Shown in pieces: positions 36,180 through 48,664 of a DNA stretch of 64,000 bases. The translations under genes and the position numbers were made by a program. Origin of the DNA: Akebia trifoliata (lineage: Eukaryota; Streptophyta; Magnoliopsida; Ranunculales; Lardizabalaceae). Within the stretch, counting starts at the first letter, position 1; each line of letters opens with the position of its first letter. Below the pieces are notes generated by a model. The model had not been told where the DNA came from. It saw only the letters and a list, made by a program, of their open reading frames with translations, and ran no database searches. Location: assembly GCA_017979445.1 (NCBI GenBank), contig CM030711.1, forward strand, positions 42,021,560-42,085,559, in the 5' to 3' direction.

Positions 36180-38353
36180 AAGGTTATTTAGACATACCCC
36201 TTCATGTTTTGGTCAATATTTGAGATCCCCTATATTTTCAAACTGACAACATACCCCTCGACCTCAGTCTTCTCCGATAGACTAAATAAGAATAACATAA
36301 ATACTCTTGATTTTTCTTTGCTAAAAAAACCAATCGTCTTCAAGTTCTTTAATCTCTAATGTATTTTTTAAGGTTGATTTATAAAAACATGCTCAAAAAA
36401 TTGTAAAATTTATATTTTAACTCATTATTCATTTTAATTTCAAAAATGATAAATCTATCATTTTCATAATTAAAAATATTTTACTTAATTAAAAAAAATT
36501 ACTTTACTATAAAGTGGATTTTATTAACTATTTACTCAAATTAATGTGGGGAAAATTTTACTATTTTATAAATATTAAATATTTTTTCTACTTGCCTAAA
36601 ATGTTATAATTTTAAAAATGGACGATTTACCATTTTTAGAATTGAAATGAATAGTATGTTGAAATAGGAACGTCATAAATTTTCTATATATTTTTCTATT
36701 TATTGAACCTCATCTTCAATCCATCTTAGTTTAAACTTTTATAGAAAATTCTTGATTTTTTTTAGGGACAATAATCACAAATACCTATTTTTTGAAAATA
36801 TGTACAAAAAAGTCCATTCTAGAAAAATATGGACTCTTTAAGACTCACTTTATCAAATAATAGTCTAAAAAAGATTTTTGAAGTAAAAATATCGTAATTA
36901 CCCTTTCAACTATTTTTGAGGTTCAAAGACATGTTTATTTGAAGTACTCCTATAGTCCTTGACTATGATTATCTCTTATAGATCAATGAAAAATAATCTA
37001 AATCAAAATGTATATATCCTTGTTATCTTTTCTCAAAATTTGTAATCTTTAACAGGGGCGAAGCCAGGATTTTCTGTAGTGGGGGCAAACTATGATCAGT
37101 TGTATAGTGAAGATGAATGATTTTAAGGAGAAATTAAGAGGTTTTTAGTTAGTAGTTGAAGAAAATGATATTTAGGTCATTTCCAATAAATATTTGAGAA
37201 GTCCCGGTCAAGAGGCAATGTCATCAACAAAAAATTAAAGAGGTGAGGGAGTGGGGACAAATGGGCATGTAATTAATTGAAAATATATGGGTGTTTCAAA
37301 GTTCTGTGGCTCAAAAATGGGAGGGAGGTGAGGGTGTGGGGGGAAATGGGGAGAGAGGTGAGGGAATGTGAACAAATGGGACATGTAATTAGTTGAAAAT
37401 ATAAGGGTGTCTCAAACTTCTGTGGGGGCAAAAATTGGAGGGAGGTGAGGGTGTGGGGCAAATGGGGAGAGAGGTGAAGGAGTGGGGACAAAAATGATAT
37501 GTAGTTAATTGAAAATATAGGGGTTTCTCAAAGTTCTGTGGGCGTAATTGCCCCCACCAATTCCTTACTAGCTCCGCCCCTGATCTTTAACTCACATAGA
37601 TGATGATGACTATAACAATGACGATGAGTATGGTCATCATCATTGTCAAACTGATTTAGTCTACGTATATTAGATTTATTAAAATCAAACGTAATGTTAA
37701 AATTCGACTTGAATGTTCATCGAATTGATTTAACTCAAAAATTAATTAGTCGAACCAAATAAGATTATATTGAATTTATTACTAGTTTTTAATAAATAAA
37801 TAAAACTATTTTTATTTTTTACATAAATATTAATTATCATATAACTTGATCACTTAGGATATTTTTAGATGAAACCACTTTGAAAAATTGTTAAAAGAGT
37901 ATTTCAAGAATTTTCCTTAAAAAAATGGTATAATATATTTAATAGATTAATATTTTATTAAATAAGATTTAAATGGTCTGTATTCTTTATCAAGAGACTA
38001 TTTGGTATATATTCTCAATAAAGAGTCCTTCACAATCATTTTCTCTTTTTTTTTTATTATAAAAAATCTATCATCTTCTACTTCAAAAATCCCATCTTAT
38101 AATTGAGCTTAGACTGTTGAAATAGATAAAATGTTAAGATTGAAGATTAGTGTAAAAATATTCATTTGAGAGGTTGAAGATGACTGCTTTGGAGAAGAAA
38201 AACCAACAGTTTGGTTAAAGGTTGAAGATGGGGGCATATAGGTCATTGTACACGTGTTTATAGAGAAGACAGAGGTCAAGCGGTATCTCAAAGGTTTGAA
38301 AACATGGGGCTATCTCGGATATTGAACAAAACGTGGAGAGGTACCTCTAAATC
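36180..38353. mobile_element. Non-autonomous MULE-like element with 11-bp target duplication
   Basis: ATCCTTTATTT at 36169-36179 recurs at 38354-38364 and brackets the element. Inside are terminal inverted repeats of about 105 bases at roughly three-quarters identity: landmarks atgttttg, tcaatat, gagat, cccctat, ttttcaaac and gacctcagtcttctc on the left are mirrored on the right. Long TIRs with a 9-11 base duplication are typical of Mutator-like elements. The interior has no transposase frame and contains the hAT MITE at 37053-37582. Confidence 0.7.
37053..37582. mobile_element. hAT-type MITE with perfect 8-bp target duplication, nested in the MULE-like element
   Basis: Termini CAGGGGCGAAGCCAGGATTT and GCTCCGCCCCTG are inverted, matching the common plant CAGGGGCGGAGC end. 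ATCTTTAA flanks both sides exactly (37045-37052 and 37583-37590), the 8-base duplication of hAT transposition. The interior at about 37230-37550 is a 2.7-copy tandem repeat with a period of 116-118 bases (aattgaaaatat, gggtgt, tcaaa, tctgtgg, ggagggaggtgaggg). Confidence 0.9.
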
Positions 38354-38683
38354 ATCCTTTATTTCCGTTTATAGTTGTTTATGGGAGGGCGGGTGAGAGA
38401 GGGTTAGTTCCGTTGGGCCCACTTTTCTGCTTAACGAAATGGTGGAGCAATTGCATCACATGGCTTCCTAGTCAACGACTCCGCTGGACAAGACTAGTGA
38501 TCCAATACTTGTGAATCTGTGTATTTAAATGCTACCATGTCTTCGTGGCGAATTTCTATTAGAGAAAATATTTTCTTTGTCTTTATGGTAGAGATTTTGA
38601 TTTTCAGTCATAAGTCGGACAACATTGTCCAACGTCGCCGAACCCTGGTAAAGTCCTTCACCGAATATCTACTGCCACGGGCC

Positions 38684-39319
38684 TACGGGTGTCAATGGGT
38701 CGGTTTTGGTTCTATTCCTATGAATATTTGAACCATAACCTTTATATTTTATTGATTCTGATTCTTGTCGGCTGTGATTCCAAATTTAAAATAAGTGGAA
38801 TCAAAACCATAAAAAATTATAATCTCCCGTAGATTCCGATTCTCAAGAATTAAATGGGAAAAATTATTTCAAAATCATTATAAAAAAAAAAAAATTCTTC
38901 TAAAAAATAATATATTATCTGTAAAGTATCAACTTAATAATAATTTGTTATACGAAAATAATGATTTAATGATTTTTATTTTCAAATATTAAAATTTATT
39001 TCCTTTACAAGAAATAAATTTAAAAAAATAACTCATCTTAAACTCAAATATTTAGTTTATATGAAATTTGATGAACTTTATATCATATATGTCAATTTTA
39101 AAATATAGATTTACTTTGAATAATATGTATAATATAAAAATAAATGACAAAATAAATCAATTATGGGTACCCGCGGGTACCTATCGGATAGAACCTAATG
39201 GTCCCGATTCCATATTAGACCCGACTCTAATCGGTTCCAACTAAAAGGGAACCAGAATTGGGGTTTCAGTTTCGATTTCGGTTTGATTCCGAGTAAATGG
39301 GTACCCATTGACACCCTTA
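38684..39319. mobile_element. hAT-like non-autonomous element, 636 bp
   Basis: Ends TACGGGTGTCAATGGGT and ACCCATTGACACCCTTA are inverted. Flanks CACGGGCC (38676-38683) and CATGGGCC (39320-39327) match at 7 of 8 positions, a hAT-size duplication. The interior is AT-rich without a frame. Confidence 0.7.
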
Positions 39320-39610
39320 CATGGGCCACGTTAGAGTCACCAAATCTCTCTCAAAGATTTCCAAACGACGTTTCTTAATAGATTTGATAGAGAAGATCGA
39401 CAAGATTAACTCTGTGGGTCATGCTTCAAAACTCGTTGAAGACTGATTTGAATTGGTCAATTTATCTTGTTGTTCGAAGCATCCCAACAAGAAATATTCA
39501 CTGCAAACCATTTCACATTGATTCACAAGGTTCAAGTCATATTGGTTTACCCTAAGACTTACACTCATGGTGGATGGTCCTTATCCTCACTGCAAGTCTC
39601 CAATAGCAAG

Positions 39611-40005
39611 GGTAGTGTTAAAGGCACCCCTACTATTATCGGGCTCCCCCACATCAAAGTCTTTTTTTTTTTGTCTTACATGGGTTAAAAGTTTTAAAAT
39701 GAGCTGATTTTTTGTGATGATGACTTTTACAGTGAGGAGATCATCCTCACCAAAAATCGACGCAATTTGAAACTTTTAACCCAGTTAACATAAGTTGAGG
39801 AATCGTAAATAGTTCATTTTTTTTATGGGGTTAAAAGTTTTGGAATGAGATGATTTTTGGTGAGGATGGTCTCCTCACCTCAGCAAAAATAATCATCCTC
39901 AACAAAAATCAGCCCTTTTCCAAAACTTATAAGTCATATAAGAAAACAAGTTTGGTCATGGTGTGGGACGCCCTTGGTAATAATTGGGGTCCCTTTAACA
40001 CTACT
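39611..40005. mobile_element. Hairpin MITE, family F2 copy 2 (nested palindromes)
   Basis: Outer inverted termini: ggtagtgttaaaggcacccc versus the complement of ggggtccctttaacactac, extending about 50 bases. Inside, the block gggttaaaagtttt, gagctgatttttt, ggtgagga occurs several times in both orientations, giving nested hairpins. The inner block is shared with the element at 22472-22646. Confidence 0.7.
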
Positions 40006-40423
40006 CCTAGAGCAATGATGTATATTGAATTTTTATGAAAAAAATCAATGGATTTTTTTTTTTTTTTGTGCCACTTCATAGAATTGGAGTTAAAATTATC
40101 TAAAAGGGAGAAATTAAACTCAGATGCAAATTAATAAAAATATTTAAACTAGATAGAAGTGGACTTGATATCTAGTTTTGAATATAAATCATTGAGATCA
40201 ATGGCACAAATTGTCAAGATTGACCTTTTCACAATCTTTAATCTCAACATTTAAAAATGAATCATTGAGATCAATTATTCAAATTGTTGATATCAATGAT
40301 TTAAATGGTTGATCCCAATAATTTGAATCATCAATCTCAAATATTTGAATTTGACATTTTATTAGGGTGAAGGGACATTAAGAAATAATGATTTTACTAA
40401 TTTGATTGTTAAGATACGACCAC

Positions 40424-40570
40424 AAAACTCAGTAGAGGTGCAACTTGGTTCTGTTCAAATTGAGAACCAAACCAAACTGATAGTTTTGAGGTGGTTTGAT
40501 TCGGTTTGGAATAAGTTGCGGTTTGGTTCCGAATTAAGAAAATGGAGAACCAACTAATTTGGTTTAGTTT
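40424..40570 (+). repeat. Dispersed repeat R2, copy 1
   Basis: Shares with 49788-49960 the ordered blocks gcaacttggttctgttcaaa, gagaaccaaaccaaactgat, ggttcggttt, acaagttgcg and aagaaaatggagaacc, with moderate divergence. Class unknown; no frame. Confidence 0.6.
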
Positions 40571-40779
40571 AGAAGAGATCTCCCAAGAATCTTGGACTCA
40601 ATCTCAAATATTCAAATTCTGTTTAGGATCCTTGTAATCAGGGGATTCACTATAATCGAATCCAGATTAAAGGAGAAACCCTGATTTGAAGGAAGAACCT
40701 ATAAATAGAGGAATCAATGGAGGAAAAATGATATTTTTTTTTTTTTTGAGAAAAGAGGGGGAGCACTCAGATGATGAAG
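40571..40779 (+). mobile_element. LTR-like segment, inverted partner of 42760-42962
   Basis: Matches the complement of 42760-42962 over about 200 bases: gagatctcccaagaatcttg, ggatccttgtaatcagg, ttgaaggaagaacctat, aatggaggaaaaatga. It contains a good TATA string (acctataaatagagg), as expected for an LTR promoter. Homology stops at 40780, where TGTAGACACC, a start common to plant Gypsy LTRs, begins. Confidence 0.55.
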
Positions 40780-41589
40780 GTGTAGACACCTTATTTTTGC
40801 ACCAGCCTAATTCGACAATTCGTCGCCCAATTGCTGTGGATTCCTAATGATAAGCGCAAGAATGTGAAAAATTCGAAAGCTTGTGAGAAGCATTTTTTCA
40901 ATTACAGTTCTTCTAATTTCATCTCTTCTCTTTGTCATACAACATAGAATTACACAAGCTTAGGATCACTACACCATACACCCGATTTAGCAAGTACGTA
41001 CAATTAGGTTCGTCATGCATTTCGATAACTTAGAGATCTTGTAACGCTAAAAAAAATGAGACCTTGAAACTTAAAAACAATCACATTGGGACTAATAGAA
41101 ATCTCATGTCAAACTTTGCGAAAATTGACAAAAATCAACAAAATAATGAAAATACCCCTCATGAAGTTTGGACTACCGAAAAATATTGAAAGTACCTTGA
41201 CTGCCTTCAAAATATGATTTCGAGTCTAACGAGATCCAAATCGTCAAAAATGAAAATTTTTATGAAAAATTGGAAAAATTATCAAAATACCCTTTTATGT
41301 TCAACTTAGAAACCTTGATTCATAAACAAAACATGATTAAAAATAAATTTTTGATAACATTCATGTACATCGAGAAAATATAGAAGTCCTACTCTTAGAA
41401 AAATCAAAACATTTTACATAAAATGATGAACGTTTTAACATAAAACTACGATTTCCGCCACGTGGAAGGGCACCAATCGATTACAAGAAACAAAAAAAAT
41501 TAAACTTTAATAAGATTACCAAAATCAAATTAAACAATCAAAATTGAAAAATTTTAAATTCAATAAAATGACCAGTTTGAAAATTTTAA

Positions 41590-41800
41590 ATCAAATTGAA
41601 TTTAAAATCCAATCGATAAACCAACTAAAAATATAAAAAAATTCAATCGACCAATCAACATTCAAATTAAAATTCAATTAACCTATCAAATTGAAATTAA
41701 AATCCAATTGACCAATTAACATTCAAATTTAAATTCGATCGATCAATCAACGTTCAAATTAAAATTCAATTGATTAATCAAATTGAAATTAAAATGAATC
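41590..41800 (+). repeat. Degenerate ~31-bp tandem repeat
   Basis: Six or so units of the type aattcaatcgaccaatcaac, attcaaattaa; alternate units carry 'aaattgaaattaa' instead of 'acattcaaattaa', suggesting a two-unit higher order of about 62 bases. Confidence 0.65.
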
Positions 41801-42479
41801 AACCCAACCCATAGACGTAATTGATAATCCATTGGTTAATCAAAATCAAAATTCACAAATCACGAGCTAAGCAATTAATAAATCGTTCATAAAAATTGAA
41901 TATTGTTGAATAGCGAGCTAATCATCAAATCCAATTTAAGATCATTAATCAATCGAAAATCATCTTTTAATCCTATCGTCGATAAACTTAAACCAAAAAC
42001 CCATGTGATGCATGGGATCACAACCCCAAATAATTAGAAACAGGATCTCTACCTCCCTAGGTTCGGTCAACAAAGTGAGAAAGAAAAGTAAAAAGAAAAA
42101 TAATATAAAAAGAAAAAGAAAGTAAAAACTTTTTTTGATAAAAGGGGAACCCCACATTCCCTCAACGGGGGAAGAAAAAAACACCAAAAAAGTGGGGACA
42201 AACAAAGAAAAAAGGGGAAAAAAATTGAGTTTTTCTCTTCCCTGTTGAGCTGGTCTTGCAAAAGAAAAAAGAAAAAAGACTAAAAGAACGGAGAAAAGAA
42301 TTTAAAAAAAAAAAAAAAGTCTCTTAGCCCCCACTCTCTTTTACATCTACAGCAGTCAAGGGTAAGGGAGCTTTCTCTAATATTCGATCTCTCCCACGTC
42401 TCCTTTCTACATGACCCTTTCAATCATTCTCTCCTTATTTCCTTCTTATATCTTCTAGCTAATTCAAGATAATAGTCTT

Positions 42480-42962
42480 CATGGTAGGCGCAACAGGCGG
42501 AAGAGCATTTCCCTCGATTGATCTGGTGGTTTTTGCCATTGTTTTGATTGAAATCATTTTGTTGTAGATTTCCCACGGATGATACCAAATTTGTAGAGGC
42601 GAAATCGAGTTTTACCTTGATTAACTTTGCTTTACTCATCCAAAGTAGCTCCTAAGTCCCTCTTGTAAGCATTGGTGTGGTACCTGCCAATAATCCTCCA
42701 ACGCTCAAGTTTGAGTTCTAGAGAAAACAGTATTAAAGAAAAACAGTTTCAAACTTCGTTCTCCGAGTGCCACCCCTCTTTTTTCCCCAAAAAAGAAAAA
42801 TCATTTTTCCTCCATTGATTTTTCTACTTATAGGTTCTTCCTTCAAATTAGGGTTTTCCTTTCAATCGGAATTCGATTATGGTAAATTCCCTGATTACAA
42901 GGATCCTACACGGAATTTGAATCTCTGAGATTGAGTCCAAGATTCTTGGGAGATCTCTTCCA
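42480..42962 (-). mobile_element. Gypsy-like LTR, primer site and gag start remnant
   Basis: On the minus strand the LTR-like part carries a TATA-like string and ends CCTCTACA near 42593. It is followed by AATTTGGTATCATCCGTGGG: TGGTATCA fits a primer site for initiator tRNA-Met, and the CCGTGGGA string is common there in plant Gypsy elements. A frame then opens with MAKTTRSIEGNALPP and stops after 26 codons. No pol region follows, so the element is a fragment. Confidence 0.6.
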
Positions 42963-44489
42963 AGATCTTCGGACTTGACATGCGTAATCCGAAATTATGT
43001 AGATATTCGAATTAAGCCAACCTTGCTAAGTAGGCAAGGTCTCCCCTTATGCCGTCCTGCCTTATCAGTCAGATTAGACGCTACTACCTTGGTGTACCCT
43101 ACTACTGGACATGATTGAATTTACTAGCTCATTCCAAGTACCACTTAATTCCGCTAGGACATGTGTACGGTCTAGATAACGTACCATTATTACCCTTCAC
43201 AATGGGTATTATGATTATATTTTATTCAAACAGATCTTCTATCTGTGTTTTCTCATTTATGAAATTACTTGTATGCTCTACCTAGGTTGCAACTCGGTCA
43301 GATTGGGTGCCAAACCAAGCCCAACCTGAACTATGCACAATTCAGCTCAAGCCCAAGGTTGGGTGTGAGTAGAGAAGGTGTGCGAGTCTGGAGTGACAGA
43401 GGAAATATGTTGCATTGTGTCGAGGGGTTGACATAGAGATTATACAGCCCTATGAGAGATATAAAGGTCTCAATGTCACGATCTGATCGTTTCTATCTAA
43501 GTTCTTTGATTGAGATCTGGTTTTCTATACAATGTATTGTGTGTGTGCTATATAATATTATAAAAATGGATAGGGATTGAGTTAGGTTGGTTTTTTCTAA
43601 AGTTGACATAATTTCAAGTTCCATGATTTAATTTGATCTTGCCATGAGACAATTTTTAATTCCTATTTGCTTCTTGAAACTTTATTTATAAGTATTTTTG
43701 TCCAAAGGACTTGCTTCTCATATAGTTAATTGGGTACCAACATCAAACAACATAAATGACCTCTAATAAGTAAGCTTTAGCCTAAAAACAAACGTTCTTA
43801 AATTTTGAAAGAATGATTCCTCACATCTCCATGGTCCTATTCATGTTAGTTAGATTCTTGGAAGCCTTACTTTCCTAGGTTGTGTGACAATATCAAAGGA
43901 GTTATTGATTTATATTACTCATTCCTCTGACATCTTAAACCCAACATAATCCAATTCCCAATATGAAACACATTTGGTCGTTTTGGATGCATTAGATTGT
44001 TAATCAACTACAAAACATATTGGATATGCAATAATTACCTTTACTAATGAATAAAGACATAAGCACCATTTTGAGTTTCATTTCACTTGGACCTTTCACC
44101 TCATAATTGCTCAAATAATAAGCATTCTCTCTATGGAAGTATGATTAATTTTATGACTAAAAATACTGCCTCCAATGGGACTAGGGTCTCCAAGAAGGTT
44201 TGTTTGAATGACTCAGTTATTAACTAAAGTTGTAATCACAAGGGAAGATTATCACCCTACTACAAAAGATGGAACTTGCATGGCTAAGTTATGCTACTAG
44301 AATATCTTAGTTGTAAATTCTTTTGTGGATATTCCTTCTTTAAGTCTAATCATAATTTTATTTAAAAACAATGAATTATAACTTTTTACAAAATAATATG
44401 GTTATATAGTATTTGAAATATTGTTGTTAAATGTTTGAATTTTTTTTTTTTTTAATTAATAAATTAATATCACGTGCACTTTACTAGTG

Positions 44490-44580
44490 TTAATAAAAAG
44501 GATGTCACATAGCTCAGTTGATGGATTAATTAAGGTGCCATCTAGATCAAGAAGATGCATTAATTATCCTTACCATGGAA
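44490..44580 (+). repeat. Dispersed repeat R3, copy 1
   Basis: Shares with 48026-48110 the ordered blocks gttaataaaaaggatgt, cacatagctcagttgatgg, tagatcaagaagatgcatta and atcat. The block agctcagttgatgg looks like a tRNA A-box, so a SINE origin is possible. Confidence 0.55.
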
Positions 44581-44870
44581 GCGATTTTACTCTTATGTGA
44601 TGGCTATAAATACAAGTAAAATCTCGTAAGGGAGAGATTATTCATCGTATAATTTTGCTAATTTGCAGTCAAATAATGTAGATTTGAACCAACAAAAGAA
44701 GAAATTTTAAATATTTTTGGCAGGTAAGAAAAAAAAAATGCTAAAACAATATAAGTTTATTTTTAGATTTATGTCAATATGGAAATTTTGAAAATTAATA
44801 AGGTATGATAATTTTGACATACTTCTTCGGCTTTGATGCATATTTACACAAGGATAAAACCTAGGTTAAT

Positions 44871-45027
44871 GATTTTCTGACTCGAGTATTTTCATTCGAT
44901 TTGACATGCAAGGACACAAAACCATTGATCGATTTCTTGGGTATCCCGAAGCATCCCGCAGAAATCAATCAACAGTTCTATGACCTTGCCACGTCAGACC
45001 GAATGAAAATACTTGAGTCAGAAAATC
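44871..45027. mobile_element. Hairpin MITE-like element
   Basis: Inverted arms of about 36 bases: gattttctgactcgag, tattttcattcgatttgaca on the left, and the complement ending acttgagtcagaaaatc on the right. The outer end gattttctgactc is close to that of family F1 (gattttctaactc), which may indicate a related superfamily. Confidence 0.6.
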
Positions 45028-46189
45028 AAGGCTCTAAAATCTATGGTTGTGTGCACATTCCACTTCTTTCAACTGGTCATCTCATCTTAACCACTGAAAT
45101 TTATACTTTTTAATATACAATCCATTATATAATATAGAATTTTAGAAGTCATTATATAACCCATCATTTTGGGATGGCATGTTGTGCTTATGTTAATTAT
45201 TGGTATTGCTGTTAATAATACTTCTTATTTATTTGCTCTTCTTTTATGGAATGTTAATTCTCATTAAATTCAACCATGTTGTTTTTCTTAGCTTAATAAA
45301 ATAAAATAAAAACATTTTTATTAATGTTTTCGTGACCCTTAGTATTGCCTCTAAATTCTTTACTATTTAAGAATGCTCGAGAGCGTCTAATGTCAATCAA
45401 ATCATTAGTTGTTGAGACTTTGACTATAAGATCTACCATGTGGAACATGGCACAATGTTCTTGGTCTTATGGTTCAATCAAATTTCGCCTTATAATAATC
45501 AAACTTCGACACCAATGCAAAGGTGGTGGCTCAAACTACTTGATCTCGTAGGTTTTAAAAAAGAAGCACAATTGAATGATGTTCACAGATTCTTACACAA
45601 GGCCTTTTTTTTTTAACTTAAGAATATGGATCATGTTGTGATGTGGTAGTTTTGAGTGGTTAGGATCATCTCATTTCAATGATATCTGACTTGGAGCTCT
45701 ACTTAGTTGGCCTATTGAAAGGTAGGTGTCAAATAGACAAATACTGCCATTTATGTATTTTGGGTTTTGTGAAATTAAGAAGAATTTTTGCCTATGTTTT
45801 GTTTTTGTGAGGTAGTTGAAGCTGCAATAGAGAGGAAAATGGTAGAGATGGATGAAGCTTTGGTTAGATCATCGGGTTTGATTTAGATTACAGATACAAG
45901 TTTGAATCACAAGAATCTGAATTTGATCTCTTTGTTTGTTAATTTTTCTATGTGGACGGATCTTAATTTTAAACTACATTACACTAAAGTATATCATAAA
46001 TAATTTTAAAAATAATTAATCTATGATACTTCACATGCTTGGAATGTGCCTTTTACTAATATATTTATATAATAAAATACAATTGAGTTGTTATAGTTTT
46101 CTATTTTGTAAGTTGGGGATAAATGTCTTTTCAGCTACAATTTTGTAGGAGGATAAATGCTCATTGACCTACACACTTTTTTGTTTATT

Positions 46190-46790
46190 CTCTACACTCC
46201 CTTTTATATTTTTATATCTCTTTTTTAACTTATTTTATTATTATTTTTAATTTTTACCTCAACTTTTTTAATAACAATGGCAAGGCTCATTTTTGTGTAC
46301 GTGGATAAACATCAAGCTTTAATTTTGTAAGACTCATTTTATTTCCTTTACTATTCACTCTTTTTAAGTTTACCATTATCTCTTTTAACATATTTTATTA
46401 TTTTTCATCTTTTATCCATTTAATTCTCTCATCAAGTTATAATTTTGTGTGACCAACTTTATTTACTTTACTTGACCCCTATAATTTTTCTATATTTTCT
46501 TTCTATCCCTTTAACCTTAATTTTTTTCAATGTTACCTCTCCAACTTTATTATTATTATTATTATTATTATTTTTTTCTATTTTTACCTTTTAACCTCAA
46601 CTTTATTTTAATAATATCCTTCCACTCTTACTTTTCTCATACCCCTTTAACTTTATTATTTTTACTTTCATCCTCCTCCACCTTCATTCCTTTTTCAATA
46701 GTACCCTTTAATTTTACTATCTTTCCTCTTTTACCTCATCAACCTCAAGTTTTTTTTAATAATACCACTCCAATTTAATTATATATATAT
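46190..46790 (+). repeat. Pyrimidine-rich degenerate tandem array
   Basis: About eight degenerate units with the pattern CCTTTAACCTCAACTTT, ATTTT, AATAATACCCTT, CCAACTTTATTATT, followed by CTTTTAC. It includes a (TTA)n tract at about 46545-46570 and ends in an (AT)n/(AC)n stretch at 46780-46802. A short locus of the same family is at 4190-4350. Confidence 0.6.
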
Positions 46791-47799
46791 GTATACACAC
46801 ACATTGAGCTCAATCATTTATTATTTTATTGGTTTGTTCTCATTAATTTAATTATTACTCAGTGATTCTCATATCTACAAAGGATACGAAATAATATATA
46901 GGAGAGTTGAAGGCCTCATTAATTTGTACAATAGTTGCAGTAAATCAGCGAAATACAGCCCAAATGTTGATATAGAAAATGGTCCACTAGATGAATTCAT
47001 CAGATTTGTCGATAAACTTCTAATTGACTAGAGCCAAGGGACTAGCTGCAGTGCCACGGTGATCTTTTTCCCAAGTTTTTATTGATATTCCTTCAAGAAG
47101 CTATGCAATCAGCTGCGATTAAAACACAACAAAAATCGATTTAGCCGTAAAATTAATTTATGACGATGCTTTGTGAGCAAAGATTATTACCTTTACTTGG
47201 TCTTGATGACAAAAATCATTTGAGTCACCCTATTAGTTTTCGATACTTGATAAAAATCTAAGGATGCAAATATGAAACACTTCAGTCACCCCAATTGGAT
47301 TAAAGCGATTCATTAATTACCCAAAGGAACCACAAAATTATTAAATTTTACTTAGAAGCAACAGAGATAAAGGCTGAAGCAGGTTTGTCACAAAACTCAA
47401 TCAGTTGCTTTGGGGTAACTAGTGTCAAAGGCCTTAACTTTATTTCAGAACTCCAACATTTTTTTTTAATGAAAGAATTCTTAAAATAAAATTTGAGACT
47501 AAAATGTTGAAGGAGGATAAGCCTTGTTTTCGATTCCTAATTTTTAAATTCAATCCAATCAGTTTGAAATGGGTTGGGGTGAGGAGTCTAGGTGGATTGG
47601 TGTATTTCTTAGCGACAATTCTTCCATGTCCCGTGTGGCTTCAGAAGATTTTGCACAATGTAAACCGAATTGCATCTACTTCATAGAGGATACTGATTAT
47701 TTTTTTAATGAGTGTCTAGCATATCCGCCGCATAGTAATTAATGCCAATGTTAAAAATCCTCTGTTATTCTTATGGCCACCCCAAATCTTTAGTAAAAC

Positions 47800-47930
47800 T
47801 TTGGTTTTGTTGTTGTTGTTGTTGGATAAAGTGGGACGGAGGAACATGATTCATTTAGCCTCCTCAACTCTTTGGGGCAAGGCTTGTGAAATATCTTTGG
47901 TTAAGGCTTTTTGTTGTTGTAATATCAGAT
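47800..47930 (+). mobile_element. RTE-type LINE 3' end(s)
   Basis: A (TTG)n run at 47807-47824 abuts cggaggaacatgattcattt, tttggggcaaggctt, and a second gttgttgt at 47910-47918. The coding-like part corresponds to the WRxRIHVADP end of RTE LINEs, followed by the expected TTG tail. Two tails in tandem suggest insertion of one copy at the tail of another. Confidence 0.5.
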
Positions 47931-48025
47931 GGGATATATTCTTTATGAAGGTGTGAATTATCATATTCACCACTTTTGGGAATTTTTTAGTTTTTGTTAG
48001 ATGAACTTTTAATTCATGAAATGCC

Positions 48026-48110
48026 AATGTTAATAAAAGGATGTTCACATAGCTCAATTTGATGGCTTGATCGCCTCATTTAGATCAATAAGATGCATTA
48101 ATCATCGTTA
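48026..48110 (+). repeat. Dispersed repeat R3, copy 2
   Basis: Partner of 44490-44580; the same ordered blocks with substitutions and a short indel. Confidence 0.55.
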
Positions 48111-48664
48111 TTATTGCATGATAAAACTATCAAGGAAAAGGTTATCATATAATTGTGCAAGTTCACACTTAACTTATGCAGATATGTAAATTTAATATTT
48201 CCCTTTTCATAAAATAAAATAAAAATGAACCATCTTAATAGCAAATAAATATTTTTTTTTTATATCTTATTAATTTCTCATCTTGACCATTTTTTAATTC
48301 TTATAAAAATATGTTGGTGAATTAATATAATTTTACCTAGAGGTACATTTTTCTTTGCAATTTCTATCATCTTAACCATAATTTTTGTGACTTTTAAAAA
48401 ATTTAATATTTTATTTGAAATATACAAATCCCTATTGACTTGGTCAAGTCAAGCTGTTTATAATGTTACATGAGATGGCGTAAAGCCTGAAACACCGTAA
48501 AACATCTTCATTCAACTCTTCCTCCATATATGTTTCCAGTGGGTTGAGATTCTCAAAGATAATTCTTTTTTCGATCTTCTCTATAGATTTTATATAAGAT
48601 CTATAGAGTAAGAGATATGATGGCGCTAGGATCCAAATCTAATTGGTCAAACCTTTGTAACAAG

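Noticed and set aside
42060..42330. A/G-rich stretch as a polypurine tract of an LTR element
   Set aside because: It is far longer and less pure than a functional tract, and the only nearby primer site points the other way.
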